Shown here: positions 13,171-26,000 of the stretch, in pieces
How positions within the stretch are numbered: the first letter of the stretch is position 1
Layout of the letters: every line of letters starts with the position of its first letter
The notes under the pieces: model-generated
Databases searched by the model: none
What the model was told of the DNA's origin: nothing
Seen by the model: the letters and a program-made list of their open reading frames with translations, nothing else
Made by a program: the position numbers and the translations under genes
Source: Closterium sp. Naga37s-1
Taxonomy: Eukaryota; Streptophyta; Zygnematophyceae; Desmidiales; Closteriaceae
DNA length: 64,000 bases
Direction: 5' to 3'
NCBI GenBank assembly: GCA_947471745.1
Contig: CANJKZ010000534.1
Coordinates: forward strand, 248,001-312,000

Positions 13171-13817
13171 CTTTCCCCCATCATATGCCATGCACCAACA
13201 GCTGCATCCAATGCGATGCCCTTTTTCTCATTCCCTTCCTGCTCGTGCCTCTGCTTTCTTCACCCTCGCTTTCCCCATAAAAGCCTTACGTGGACGACTT
13301 AGAAGAAGCCTTACAGATGGACGATAGCAAGGTATAGGACCTGGGTATATCTACTGTATTTATTGATTTGTATTTTTTTCTACTGACAATTGGCATAAAA
13401 TATGTTTATGTTTCCTGACGTTACAGCACTTCGGTTTTGTTGTCTAGAAGTGAAGTCTCACAAACGACCAAGCATAAGACAATTTGTTCATATAGGATTT
13501 GAATGTACTGCCTCAGTGGAGTCGCGCAAGAGTTTGGTGTGCACAGTGCACCCCAGTTCAGCCTCACGAGTGTTAGCACTGGAATTGGTGGGGCGACACC
13601 ACAGCAGTGATGTCGCACACTGGATCGTTCGCCCCACCCTGATTCTCGGAAACAGTAATTGCACAGTACCGGTAGCATGGCGAACCCAATTTCTCATCGC
13701 CTCTTGAATACGCTTTCGCTCCGCACAGATTCTCGAAATTCTTGTTATAAAGGTTTCGCCAACACTATTTCAACCTCACATAACTTGAATAATTACCATG
13801 CTGACCTCGGGCTTTAA

Positions 13818-14164
13818 GCTTCCTTGTACGCTGCATACAATAAACCAGCAACCCATCATCAAGATTCTTGATTCAAGAATCAATTCACAGTAACAATAAG
13901 CTCCCAACATTGTGGGGCAATGAACACAACCATACTGAAATGTACGCTACATTCAACACTACCTTGTGATTTACAGGGAATTACAGGGTGGTGGTCATAT
14001 AGAGGTAGTGAGTTCGTACTCCAAACAAAAATTCTTAAAAGTGGTGCCGGTTAGAAGAGGTGATAATTACAAGCGGTGCTGGTGATTAAAACCTGTGCTG
14101 TTATTAATACAAGCGGTGCTAGTTATTACAAGCCGTGCTGTTACGGTACATCCAGCGGTGCTAG
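13818..14164. other. No gene; GCGGTGCT-type short repeats
   Basis: AT-rich DNA in which 14040-14165 has dispersed motifs (AGCGGTGCTGGTGATTA, AGCGGTGCTAGTTATTA). Nothing coding is visible. It probably includes 3' UTR of the minus-strand gene ending at 14165. Confidence 0.45.
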
Positions 14165-17100
14165 CTAATTACAGGTGGCGTGGGAATGGGCGCCCAGCAG
14201 GCCAGTGGGACATGGCTGTGCTGCTGCCTCTGCAGTCAGTTGAGCCAGCTGCACCTGTGGTGTGGTGGTGAGGGGAGAAGGGAGGGAGGAGAGGGGAGAG
14301 GGCAGAGGGGAGAGGGGAGAGGTAAGAGGGGGGATTGTAGAAGACACAGGAAAGAGGGAGAGCATGGTTACAGAGCTGACGTGCAATCCACATAGCACAG
14401 TGGATAAAGAATGCAAGGCACGGCATGGCATGTAGGTACTGTAAGGCGCTGAGAGCAAGTCGTGAGGCACAGGGGAGAGTGAAGGAGGGAGGGAGGGAAG
14501 GAGGGAGGGAGGGAAGGAGGGAGGGAGGGAGGGAGGGAGGGAGGGAGGGAGGGAGGGAGGGAGGGAGGGAGGGAGGGAGGGAGGGAGGGGCATTGCACCG
14601 TACCTCAAGAGGCACCGTGGGTCGTGAGGCTGTGCTGCTGCGCTGGAAAAAGGTCGACACACCCATGCCCATGCCCACGCCCATGGCCACAGCAGCTGCA
14701 TGCTCGCTCCACGCACCACTCATGCTGCCACCACGCACGCCCCCACCCACGCCAGCACCCATGCCTCTTCCTCCCTTGCCGTCTGCCATACCCACTGAAC
14801 CTATGCCACCACCACCACCAGCCATCCTCTCTGGAACCATTCTCCCTGTTGCTGCCCCTGCCTCTCCCGCTGCTCCTCCCGCTCCTCCTGCGCCTACAGC
14901 GACAGGAAGTGCCAATTTAGCACCTACACTTGCCTGTCGGAACATGCCAAGCGTGTTGACCAGCCCACTTGCCTGACCGTGTGCGTGTGCGTGTGCATGG
15001 GCTTGCGCGCTGCTGTCGTCCCATGCACTCCTAGACAACTCTCCACCCACTCCCCTTGCACTCCACCGCAACTCACTCTGCATTCCACCCACCTCTCCTC
15101 CTCCTTCACCCTGCTTCTGCTGCTGCTGCTGCTGCTGTTGCTGTCTGTATGCCTGGAAAAGCAGCTGGCGTTTTGCAGCATGAGCGCGCGAAATGGGAGC
15201 TGGAGCGGAGGCGGGTTGGGATTCTGGTGGGAGGAGCAGCGAGGGGGGGAAAGAGGAACAAGCAACATCATCTGCCCAGCCATTTGCTGCAATTGATCCT
15301 CCCATCTCCACCGATCCGCCCATACTCACTGAAACACCTCCTCCTCCTCCTCCTCTTCCCATGCTGGGTGAAACACCACCTCCTCCTACTGACCGAAACC
15401 CCTCCTGCTCCTCCTCCGCCCATGCTGGCAGTCAAGTGTGCGGACCCAAGGCCGTCACCCCTCACACCACCACCGCCACCACCACCACCACCAGAGACAG
15501 CACACGCACCCCCGCCCCACACGCTGCCCTCGCCACCACCCGCCCCGCTCTGCATCCACGGTCTTCCCTCGCTTCCTGCACCCATCGACCTGGGGTTGGT
15601 GCAGTGTGCATGGCGTGCGGGGAGCTGCGGCAGCAGAGAGTGGGGGTTGGGAGGCGAGGGGTCCTCGCGAGAAGCAGAGGGGATGGGAGGAGAGAGCTGC
15701 ATGGAGTAGCTCTGCTGCTGCGTTGAGTAACCCAGTTGCTTCCAGCAGCTTGCCGCACCTGCTGCTCCCTCACCCATACTCGCACCTGCAACGCCAAGGC
15801 TCCCGGAACTCCCAGCTTTGAGACTACCATCACCACCTGGTGCAGCTAACCCTCTTCCTCCTCGTCCTCCTCCTCCTGCCTCTGCTGCAGCGTTGGCTGC
15901 AGCCACAGCAGCAGCAGCCCCTCCTTTAGCGGCCATTCCAGCCGGCATGCCTCCCAGCCCACAACTCTGGCTCCAGCTCCTGCTGCTGCAGGCTGGCTCT
16001 ACAGCCACTGAACCCCCCATGCCACCCCCCATGCCACTCCCCATGCCACTCCCCATGCCACCGCCCATGCCACCGCCCATGCCACCGCCCATGCCACCGC
16101 CCATGCCACCGCCCATGCCACCGCCCATGCCACTGGCCATACCACTCCCCATGCTATTCCTCCTGCAAGCGCCCACAGGCTCCACTCTCGCCTGCATGGG
16201 AATTCCGCTGCCTCCCCAACCCCCACCCGCAACACCACCACCAGCACCAGCACCTGCCATAGCCCCTGCCATAGCGCCACCGCAACTACCACCACCACCA
16301 CCACTACCACCAGCGGTAGCAGCAGCAGCAGCAGCAGCAGCATCAGGAGCAGGAGAGGCACCCAGCGAGCCTACCCTTACGCCCACAGCGCTGTCAGGGC
16401 GGCGGCCCCACTTGCGGGCGAGAGCAGCCATGCGTGCAGGCAGTACCGGCGCACAGGCAGGAGGCAGAGAGTGCGTGCGTGAAATCAAAGGCTCTACCAT
16501 GCATTGTGAGCCGCCCTCACTGAACCCACTGGAGGTCACTGTTGCTCCCCCCAAACTACCCATGCCGTTGCTTGTTGTGCTAGTGCCCATGCCGTTGTTG
16601 CACATGCTAGTGCCTATACTTGTTCCCATGTTAGCGCCCATGCCATTGCCCACGCTATTGCCCATGCCTTGCATGCTACGCGCTGCAGAGACGCTACGAC
16701 CACCTCCCTTTCTCATGCCTCCCCACGACCTCCTCACCCCCACACTGCCACCAGCACTGGCAGTGGGAGCAGGAGCAGTTGTATTCCCACCAGGCACAGA
16801 AAACGCCGCTTGGGCCGCACCAGCACTAGCAGCAGCAGCACCAGCACCACCACCACCACCACCGCCACCGCCACCGGAAGCACCACCGCCACCACCAGAA
16901 GCAGCACGCCCTTGCCCTTGCCTTTCACTCGCAGCCTGCATGCCCCTCAACAGCAGCAGCTGCCTTCGCACCACACTCAATTCCTCTTCAACTGCTCCTT
17001 GCCCCTGCTGCCCCTGCTGCCCCTGCTGCCCCTGCTGCCCCTGCTGCCCCTGCTGACCCTGCTGACCCTGCTGCCCCTGCTGCCCCTGCTGCCCCTGCTG

Positions 17101-17319
17101 CCCCTGCTGCCCCTGCTGCCCCTGCTGACCCTGCTGCCCCTGCTGCCCCTGCTGCCCCTGCTGCCTCTGCAGCCTCTGCTGCCCCGGCTGCCACAGCACC
17201 GCGCCATGCTGCGCTTGTGCAGGGGGCTGGGAGCCCTCCAACTGCTGCCGCAGCAGAGCTAGCCTGCGGGCAAAGGGGTTCGGCGCTTGGGGTGGTAACC
17301 CACCTGCTGCCGCTCCCAC

Positions 17320-17395
<76 letters not shown>

Positions 17396-17846
17396 CCTCC
17401 TACTGCTGCCGATGATGCAAGTGGCACTGGGAATGCTCCTGAGCCGATGGCTGGTGCGGCACCTGACGGTAGAGGATCCGAGATGCAGCGAAAGAACGCC
17501 AGAGAGGGGTGCATGCGGGGAGACAGAACATCGGGCGACGCGTGCGGGTGCAGCAGCGCAGTACCAGTGCGAGCAGGAGCAGCAGCAGGGGAAGGGAGGG
17601 TGGAAGCGGGGGAGGTAGGATCAGCAGAAGGAGCAGCGGACGCAGAGTGAGGCGTGTAGGGAGTGAGGGGCTGGGGGGTAGTGGTGGTGGGGTTGGCAGC
17701 GCTGCTTTTACTGCCCCATCGACCCCTCTTGGTGGAGGAGACAGGGGCGATACTGATGCTGTCTGTGCGCAGCTGTGCCACCAGACTCTGCCACTTGTCC
17801 ACGTCTGATTGCCGCACAGCCATTCGCTGCTGCTGCTGAGGCTGAG

Positions 17847-17877
<31 letters not shown>

Positions 17878-20818
17878 AGGCTGCTGTTGCAACGGCTGGT
17901 GCAACGGCTGCTGTTGCTGCTGTTGTCCGTGCAAGTGGCCCCGTTCAGGCTGCTCTCGGTGCTGTGCGTGCTGCTCCTGTTCCTGCTGCATCGCTTCAAG
18001 CGACGCCCACAAGCTTCCCCCTCCTCCTGCATCCGTTCCCGCACTCTTACCACCAGTGCCACCAGCAGCATCAGCAGCAGCAGCAGACCCCATGAAGCCA
18101 GGTTCCATTTCACCAGCATCAAAAGCAGCAGCAAGGGGGCCGCCAAGAGCTCCCCACATAGCTCCCCCTATCTCGCCCCCTATATCACCCCCCATGCCGC
18201 CACCTCCCATGGCCCCATAGGCATCGCCAAACGTCCAGGTGGCACAGCGCTTGCGCGGGAGAGGCGCTGCAGTGGAGGCAGGCAGGCCACTCGGAGCAGG
18301 GCGAGCAGCGACAAGGGCACGCGTGGCAGACGCGCTTGCAGCACGTGCAGCAGCAGCAGCCGCAGCAGTGGGAGCAGAAGGAGCAGCGGGAGCAGCAGTG
18401 GCAGCAGGAGCAGCAGGAGGAGAAGGTTCAGACATGGCATATGCAGCACGCACGCCCTCTCCCTTGCCTGTGCCTGTCAATTCTGCTGCTGCTGCTGCTG
18501 CTGCGCCTGCCACTGCTTGCTCCCCCTGCTGAGTCGTGCGGCCTTGTACCTTCCCCCCAACTACGCCACCATTCTCCTCTGCTGCCACCACCACTGCTGG
18601 CCCAACTCTCTCGTCCTCCCCTATCCCTCCCCACCCTCCTCCACCACTAACCACCGCTTGCCCAGAGATCCCAGGGCTAACTTCCCACGCACCACCCACA
18701 GTACCCCTCATACTCTCTCCTGTTCCCGTCTCTCCCTCCCTCGTCTCCTCTCCTCTCCTCCCCGCGCCCCCCACCTCCCGCGCAGTGGCACGCCCACAGA
18801 CAGACGGAACCGAAGCCTGGGAGGGCTGGCAAGGAGACGACGCTGCCGCAGCTCTGGCTGTGGCTTCTGGCGCTGCTGCGGATGCCACCGGGAACGCGGA
18901 TGAGGGCGCAGCGGGGACGGGACGCGAGAACGAGGGCGCGAGGGCAGGGCAGGGGGCAAACGTGGAAGGGAGGGCGGGGGACGTCAAGGGGGGAGGCGAG
19001 GGGCGAGGGGAGGGCGGTTGGTGGTGGCGGTGGCGGTGGTGGTGGTGGTGGCGGGGAGAGGTTGCAGCGAGTTGGTCGACTGGTTGCTGCAGGAAGCTGA
19101 ACTGGCTGTGAGCAGCGTCGTGAATGAGCCGCACCATGCCAGATGAAAACTCCCGCTCCTCCTCCTGCTGCTCATGCTGTTGCTCCTGTTGTTGCTCCTG
19201 TTGTTTCTCCTGTTGTTTCTCCTGTTGTTTCTCCTGTTGTTTCTCCTGTTGTTTCTCCTGTTGTTTCTCCTGTTGTTGCTCCTGTTGTTTCTCCTGTTGT
19301 TGCTCCTGTTGTTTCTCCTGTTGTTTCTCCTGTTGTTTCTCCTGTTGTTTCTCCTGTTGTTTCTCCTGTTGTTTCTCCTGTTGTTTCTCCTGTTGTTTCT
19401 CCTGTTGTTTCTCCTGTTGTTGCTCCTGTTGTTTCTCCTGTTGTTGCTCCTGTTGTTGCTCCTGTTGTTGCTCCTGTTGTTGCTCCTGTTGTTTCTCCTG
19501 TTGTTGCTCCTGTTGTTGCTCCTGTTGTTTCTCCTGTTGTTGCTCCTGTTGTTGCTCCTGTTGTTTCTCCTGTTGTTGCTCCTGTTGTTGCTCCTGTTGT
19601 TGCTCCTGTTGTTGCTCCTGTTGTTGCTCCTGTTGTTGCTCCTGTTGTTGCTCCTGTTGTTGCTCCTGTTGTTGCTCCTGTTGTTGCTCCTGTTGTTGCT
19701 CCTGTTGTTGCTCCTGTTGTTTGCTCCTGTTGTTGCTCCTGTTGTTGCTCCTGTTGTTGCTCCTGTTGTTGCTCCTGTTGTTGCTCCTGTTGTCCTGTTG
19801 CTCCTGTTGTTGCTCCTGTTGTTTGCTCCTGTTGTTGCTCCTGTTGTTGCTCCTGTTGTTGCTCCTGTTGTTGCTCCTGTTGTTGCTCCTGTTGTTGCTC
19901 CTGTTGTTGCTCCTGTTGTTGCTCCTGTTGTTGCTCCTGTTGTTGCTCCTGTTGTTGCTCCTGTTGTTGCTCCTGTTGTTGCTCCTGTTGTTGCTCCTGT
20001 TGTTGCTCCTGTTGTTGCTCCTGTTGTTGCTCCTGTTGTTGCTCCTGTTGTTGCTCCTGTTGTTGCTCCTGTTGTTGCTCCTGTTGTTGCTCCTGTTGTT
20101 GCTCCTGTTGTTGCTCCTGTTGTTGCTCCTGTTGTTGCTCCTGTTGTTGCTCCTGTTGTTGCTCCTGTTGTTGCTCCTGTTGTTGCTCCTGTTGTTGCTC
20201 CTGTTGTTGCTCCTGTTGTTGCTCCTGTTGTTGCTCCTGTTGTTGCTCCTGTTGTTGCTCCTGTTGTTGCTCCTGTTGTTGCTCCTGTTGTTGCTCCTGT
20301 TGTTGCTCCTGTTGTTGCTCCTGTTGTTGCTCCTGTTGTTGCTCCTGTTGTTGCTCCTGTTGTTGCTCCTGTTGTTGCTCCTGTTGTTGCTCCTGTTGTT
20401 GCTCCTGTTGTTGCTCCTGTTGTTGCTCCTGTTGTTGCTCCTGTTGTTGCTCCTGTTGTTGCTCCGCCTCCTCCTCCTCCTCCTGCTGCTGGTGATGCTC
20501 CTCGGGCTGCTGCTTTTGCTGCTGCTGCTGCTGCTGCTGCGGCAACAGCAAATGCTGTTGGTGGCTGTGTGATTGCTGCTGCTTCTCTCCGTTGGCCTGC
20601 TGCCGTGCTGCATGCACCTCCAGGTGAGCCCTCAACAACTCTTGCTGCTGCACCAGCCACTGCTGCTCTTGCTGCTGTAACCACCTTCCAGGTTCCTCCT
20701 CTCTAACTGCTGCTTCCATTGGCTTCTCTTGCTGCCGCTGTTGCTGTTGCTCTTGCACTTGCTCTTGCTCTTGCTCTTTTTGCTGCTGTTGCTGCTGCTG
20801 CCGCCCTTGCTTTTGCTC

Positions 20819-20863
<45 letters not shown>

Positions 20864-20890
20864 CTGCTGCTGCCGCCCTTGCTGTTGCTC

Positions 20891-20955
<65 letters not shown>

Positions 20956-22205
20956 GGTGGCCGTGGCAGTGCTGTGTGCCAGCGCCAGGCTCGACGATGG
21001 CCGGGGTCACAGGGGCCCACACGGGGAGAACACCACCGGGTAAGCACGCTCCTGCTGCCCCTGCTACCCCTGCTGCCCCTGCTGCTCCTGCTGCTACCGC
21101 TGAGCCAGCCGCGGCCCCCCTGTGTGCGGCAGCTAGTGCTTCTCGAGACCCCACTCGCCGCCCGCAGTCTGCTTGCGCTGAACCCATCCCTGCGATGCCG
21201 TTGCTTGCTGTCAGGCTGTCACCGCAACCGTCACAACCAACGCCACCGCTATCGTTAAAGTAACCGTCAACATCTCCGTGATCGCCGTCAAGTCCAGGTT
21301 CCCCGCACCCTTGCTTGCCATCGCCCCGATCTGCTGCCGACAAAGGGCCTGCCTTTTCCGCCCTTTCCGCCCTTTCCGCATGTTTCTCACCTTCCGCCGC
21401 TCCCCCGTTTCCCCCCATGGTTACCGCCGTTCGCGTCCCTTGAAGAGGCGACGCACCCATGCTCTCCGCCTCCTCTGCAACCTCCGCTTCACACTCCCCC
21501 TCTCCTTCCGCGGCCCAGTCTCCGCGCACGTCCAACGGCGGAAGCAGCCCGCCGGCGGGGGAGAAGGGGAGAGGCGGCGGGAGTGAGGTTATTGGGAAAG
21601 CGGAAAATCCGAAAGGGTAGTTTCCGCCCAAGGCGGAAGGGGCAGGCGAGGCCGAGCGAATGTGCACGAAATTCGCGTCGACAACCTGCTGTTCGCGCCG
21701 TTGCTGCTGATGTGGCCGTGGCTCCTGTTGCTGCTCCTGCTGTTGTTGCTGTTGCCGCCGCCGCTTTCGCTGCTGCTCTTGCTGCTGCTGGTGCTGCTGC
21801 TGCTGCCGAAGCGACACCAACAGTCCCGAGTGCCACTGCCCGTCCATTCCCCCTCGCCTCGGCTCCTTCACACTGTGACTCGCTGTGATGCCTCCTCCTC
21901 CCTTCTCCGGTTCTTCCCGCAAGTAGTGACCACTACCCCACTCTACCCCCTCCTACGGCTACAGTATCAACCGTACCTTCCCCCTCCGCTGCTCCTATAT
22001 TGTTCTGGTCGCTCGCCCCGCATGTCGCGGCGGGAATCATGGGGTTATGGTCTTTCTGCGGAGGGGTCTGATCTGTTTCTTCCGCGGCGCCTGACGGGAT
22101 GAGGGGGGACCACGGAGACGGTATGGCGGTGCGAGGAAAAGTACCAGGAAAGGCCGGGAACAGCGCGGCGTCGTCGAGGAGGAAACATGTCGCAGGGTCG
22201 TCCAT
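14165..22205 (-). CDS. Very large Gln/Gly/Ala-rich low-complexity protein; frame interrupted in a coding minisatellite
   Basis: Reading leftward: a probable first exon starts at 22205 (MDDPATCFLLDDAALFPAF..). A frame from 21922 contains a conserved-looking stretch (NFVHIRSASPAP, NYPFGFSAFPITSL) and poly-Q, then enters an EQQQ repeat. The next frame, from the left part of that repeat to about 15390, holds MVRLIHDAAHSQFSFL, KRCATWTFGDAYGAM, VDKWQSLVAQLRTDSISIAP and NPFARRLALLRQQLEG, with poly-Ala, GQQ and MGG repeats. After a frame change near 15389 the gene continues (AKRQLLFQAYRQQQ) to VPLE|GT at 14604. A last exon 14254-14165 reads VQLAQLTAEAAAQ..ATCN-stop in phase. Gln is mostly CAG/CAA and no TAG interrupts these frames. 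The family is not recognised; composition suggests a nuclear scaffold or regulator, which is inference only. Confidence 0.6.
14471..14588. repeat. (GGGA)n tetranucleotide repeat in intron
   Basis: About 118 bp of GGGA/GGAA units, inside the last intron (14255-14603) of the minus-strand gene. Confidence 0.95.
16020..16140 (-). repeat. Coding Met-Gly-Gly repeat
   Basis: Twelve-base units (CCCATGCCACCG on the plus strand) encode about ten MGGG units in the minus-strand protein. Confidence 0.9.
17000..17170 (-). repeat. Coding Gly-Gln-Gln repeat
   Basis: Nine-base units (CTGCTGCCC on the plus strand) encode about nineteen GQQ units between the poly-Ala tract and the VEEELSVVRRQLLLLRG segment. 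Confidence 0.92.
17317..17394 (-). repeat. Coding poly-Ala trinucleotide tract
   Basis: About 25 uninterrupted GCT/AGC triplets read as Ala in the minus-strand frame. Confidence 0.95.
19176..20465 (-). repeat. 12-bp coding minisatellite (Glu-Gln-Gln-Gln)n, about 107 units
   Basis: The unit on the coding strand is GAGCAACAACAG (EQQQ); in the left third many units read GAGAAACAACAG (EKQQ). Only three places break the 12-bp period: a 13-nt unit near 19715-19727, an 8+9-nt pair near 19786-19803, and a 13-nt unit near 19818-19830. The net change is one base, so the frames on either side do not join. Each flank is open in its own frame. Confidence 0.95.
20820..20955 (-). repeat. Coding poly-Gln tracts
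   Basis: CTG/TTG triplets encode runs of Gln, with E and R interruptions, upstream of the EQQQ array in the same protein. Confidence 0.9.
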
Positions 22206-23017
22206 ATTTGCGACGCTCTCGCACGAGCGATAGGCGATGCTCTATGCCAGGTGCTCGCGATGCTCGTCACTGCGGCACTAACCCTCCCTTTCAGCTTAGC
22301 CGTAATTCGTCTGCGACAATGTGAACTACTCGTGAAAACACGTCAAACATCGCCAGGATAGCTCGACGTCCTAGGAGCGACAGTCGAGTCCGACAAAACA
22401 GCCATCCTAAAAGACAAGAGAGAGAGAGAGAAAAAAACTTACTTATTTTGCACAATTTGACTAGCAGCGCCTGGGCCGTTATCGTGCTGTTCTAACGGTA
22501 ATAAATAATCATCAAAATCGTAAATATCGCGTGTGGCGAAACGACATCACAAAAATGTGTGTGTTTGAAAATCATCTGACGTTCCCGCAGGTCGATCGTA
22601 TGTTAGACAATCGTTTGAAAAACGTACAGAAAACCTACAAAAATCGTTTGTCCCTCTTGAGACGTTTTGGAGACACTATTCGTATGTTTCCGCTCAATGT
22701 TTCTTGCCTGTTGCTGCAGCATTAGGGTTTCGCGACTAAGAGGGGTTGGAGCTGGTCTCCTCGCTTGGAAGATTTGTGCTGTAAACCTGTTCTCGATATA
22801 AATGTCTCCTTTTTACTTCTGTGCATTGTTTGTTACAGCAAAACCTTTGAAGATTATTTCTTGAATTTGTAAATCCCATTAAGAACATGGGTTTCCAAGT
22901 GTCATATTTAACCAATGGTTATTGATTTTGCACCCATTAGATTAAAGAAATGCCTAAAAATATCAATATTCTAGGTTCAAAATCAACGTTTACCACAGTC
23001 ACATTGGGTCAAAGGCC
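22206..23017. other. Intergenic, AT-rich; no gene seen
   Basis: It separates the start of the Gln-rich gene from the 3' end of the transposase. The outer end of the Plavaka-like transposon should lie here, but I could not find a terminal inverted repeat matching the right side. Confidence 0.4.
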
Positions 23018-26000
23018 TCACCATACAAATCTGTTGAGGAGGCTCACTTCATCGTCCTCGCACGAGGGTACAATGTGCACGAGACTAAGAATGCAGTCTA
23101 CATCGATCACCGCATAATTATCAACGCCCTCTGTGGGTAAAAGACGCTTGCATCCCGTCGACGGGCATTGTCGCTTGTCTTCGGTGTAGTACTCCACATA
23201 TGCGCCTCGCCTCAGCTCACCACCCTTGTTGTAATGAAACAGCACAAGGCAACGGCCATACCACGGGGATCCATTCCCTGCAGGGTTGATCGCAATCGAC
23301 GAGAAGTTTTGCTGGGCTGGGCTAGCCTTGACGAACTGCCCCCTTGACGTCCATTCCATCTTATCGTGTGGCGGGATCGCAAGTGCCGTGTGCACCTGAC
23401 ACCACGAGCATTCAACAAAGAAAAAGGGAAAGCAGTGAAAGAGGGGGTGGAGAGCATAAGGGAAATGGGGTATTGGCCAGGGTTTGCATGGACAGCAGTC
23501 TGGAGAGGGGGAACCAGGGGCGGATGGGGTGGAAAGCAAGCAGGAGAGGGGGAACCAGGGGTGGATGGGGTGGAAAGCAAGCAGGAGAGGGGGAATCAGG
23601 GGTGGATGGGGTGGAAAGCAAGCAGGAGAGGGGGAACCAGGGGTGGATGGGGTGGAAAGCAAGCAGGAGAGGGGGAACCAGGGGTGGATGGGGTGGAAAG
23701 CAAGCAGGAGAGGGGGAACCAGGGGCGGATGGGGTGGAAAGCAAGCAGGAGAGGGGGAACCAGGGGCGGATGGGGTGGAAAGCAAGCAGGAGAGGGGGAA
23801 CCAGGGGTGGATGGGGTGGAAAGCAAGCAGGAGAGGGGGAACCAGGGGCGGATGGGGTGGAAAGCAAGCAGGAGAGGGGGAACCAGGGGTGGATGGGGTG
23901 GAAAGCAAGCAGGAGAGGGGAATGCACCTACAAGACTTGCGTGTTGATGCCCGCCTGTTTGAGGCGCAGAACCATCGCACTCATGGCGGGTTCAACCAGC
24001 GTCAAGACGTAGCTCCGGAACACCGAGTCGGTGATGTCTCCAATGACCATCTTCTTGTGGGTCTTAGTAAGCACCCTCCGGCCAGCCAGGCATGCCTGTC
24101 ACCGTGAAGATGAGAGGGTTGGTATAGGGAGGGGGTGGGGTGAATGGTGTGGTCATTTGGAGGGTGGAAGAGAGGGTGGGGGAGGGGATTGATGCGGGGG
24201 AGGCGAAGGAGAGGGCTAGGGACCAGGGGGAAATGAGGGTGGGGGAACGGGGGCGAGTTTGTGGGGACGAAGACGGGGATGGAGGGTAGGAGTCGGTTAC
24301 TTTGGTTAGGTTGGTCCAGCATCTGATTGCCAACTCATGCAGAGAGCATGGAAACAGATATTGGGGAACAGAGCAGTGGAACATAGCAGGGAAACAGTAG
24401 GGAACACAGGAGGATGTTGCGGAGCAGGGATGAAAGCAGGGAAAACAGAGCAGGGACCAGATCAGGGCAAACAGAACAGGGCACAGAGCAGGGCAGACAC
24501 ATCAATGAACATAGCATGGAAACAGTGCTGAGAACAGAGCAGGGAAACAGAACAGGGTACAGAGAAGGGGAACGGACTAGGGGAACAGAGCAGGAGAAGA
24601 GAGCAAGAGAACTGAGAAGGGAAACAGAGCAGGGAAACAGAGCAGGGGAACAGAAAAGTGGAATAGAGCAAGAGAACAGAGCAGGGCAGCCATGCAGTGA
24701 GTTAGAGCAGGAGAGCAGAGCATGGGAATAAAACAGGGAAACAAAGCAGACGAGAGTGTGCAGGGGTACAGAGCAGGGGGGACATTGCAGGTTTAAAAGA
24801 ATCACCTCTTTCATCGAAGTCTCGTACGTGCTGTCCCCGCCGGCCTCCCGCGCTAGTTGTCTAACTACCGCGTGCTCCAGGTGTTTCCGAACGATGCGAT
24901 CTTCAACATTCTTCCAATTCGTGCCACGTGAAGGACGCTTCACAGTGGTCTTGTGGGAGTGCTCGTAACAGTTCGACGAGTACTCCGCGGGGATTCCCCG
25001 AAGACGGATGGTTGACGGGAGGTGGACGAGGAGATGAATTTTCACTATTTTCCACTTTGACTTCTGCTTAGGAAATGCAACACGCAGAGCCTTCACCATG
25101 CTGGGGAGAGACAGTCGAGAGCATGCATGCAGTTAAGGGGTGGAATGCAGGCCAGGAAGGGAGAAACGACACGAGGGAGGGGGGGTGAGGAATCATGCAG
25201 TCAAGGGAAAAAAAGGGCAGGATTGAGGTCAAGCAGGTGGGGTATGGAAGAACAGGGATGCAAAGGGTCAAAACAAGATGAAAGGGAAGGGGGGGGGGGG
25301 GGGGGGGGAGAGCATGTAGGTATGGTTGATGCGAGGAAAATGGGTGTATGTGGCAATGAACGGCTTGGGAGCCCACACAACAACAAGAGTAACTACCTGA
25401 TGGTGGCATCTTTCATCCGTTTCAGGGAATCGTCGGTGTGGTACTCAGCGCGAATAAACTCCTTGTACCACTCGACCATGAGCACGATTGCCGTCCGGAC
25501 ATCTTTCCGTCCTGGGAGATCGATGATGAGAGGCAAGACCTGCATCATCGCACGATGCTCTGAAGCTGAAAAGCAGGCAGTGGATGTAAAGTAGGCCCAC
25601 GCCGAAGGCAGACGGAGCACGGAAGCTGGTGTGACCTCCTTCAAAATCTTGTATCGCCTAGAGAGAAGGAACGGTTCAGCATGGTGGAAAATGCAAGCAA
25701 GGAGGGGAGGAACGGTTCAGCATGGTGGAAAATGCAAGCAAGGAGGGGAGGAACGGTTCAGCATGGCACGGAAAGCAAGCAAGGAGGGGAGGAACGGTTC
25801 AGCATGGCGCGGAAAGCAAGCAAGGAGGGGAGGAACGGTTCAGCATGGCGCGGAAAGCAAGCAAGGAGGGGAGGAACGGTTCAGCATGGCGCGGAAAGCA
25901 AGCAAGGAGGGGAGGAACGGTTCAGCATGGCACGGAAAGCAAGCAAGGAGGGGAGGAACGGTTCAGCATGGCACGGAAAGCAAGCAAGGAGGGGAGGAAC

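Larger units (their letters stand above)
10818..13817. mobile_element. TTAA-bounded inverted-end element, copy 1 (3.0 kb)
   Basis: The left end TTAAAGCCCAAGTACAGC and the right end (reverse-complemented TTAAAGCCCGAGGTCAGC) share about 35 bp: TTAAAGCCC, then CAGCATGGTA, then TCAAGTT. The left end continues into a near-palindrome around 10847-10873. The same left end recurs at 45532 and the same right end at 58656, so these are element boundaries. Inside are tandem repeats, a solo LTR and no recognisable transposase. TTAA recalls piggyBac target choice, but the ends lack the usual piggyBac CCY start, so the superfamily is open. Confidence 0.6.

Noticed and set aside
19124-20706. Plus-strand frames of poly-Leu, SCCC and APVV through 19.1-20.7 kb
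   Set aside because: Antisense shadows of the 12-bp repeat; flanking coding logic, splice sites and composition are on the minus strand.
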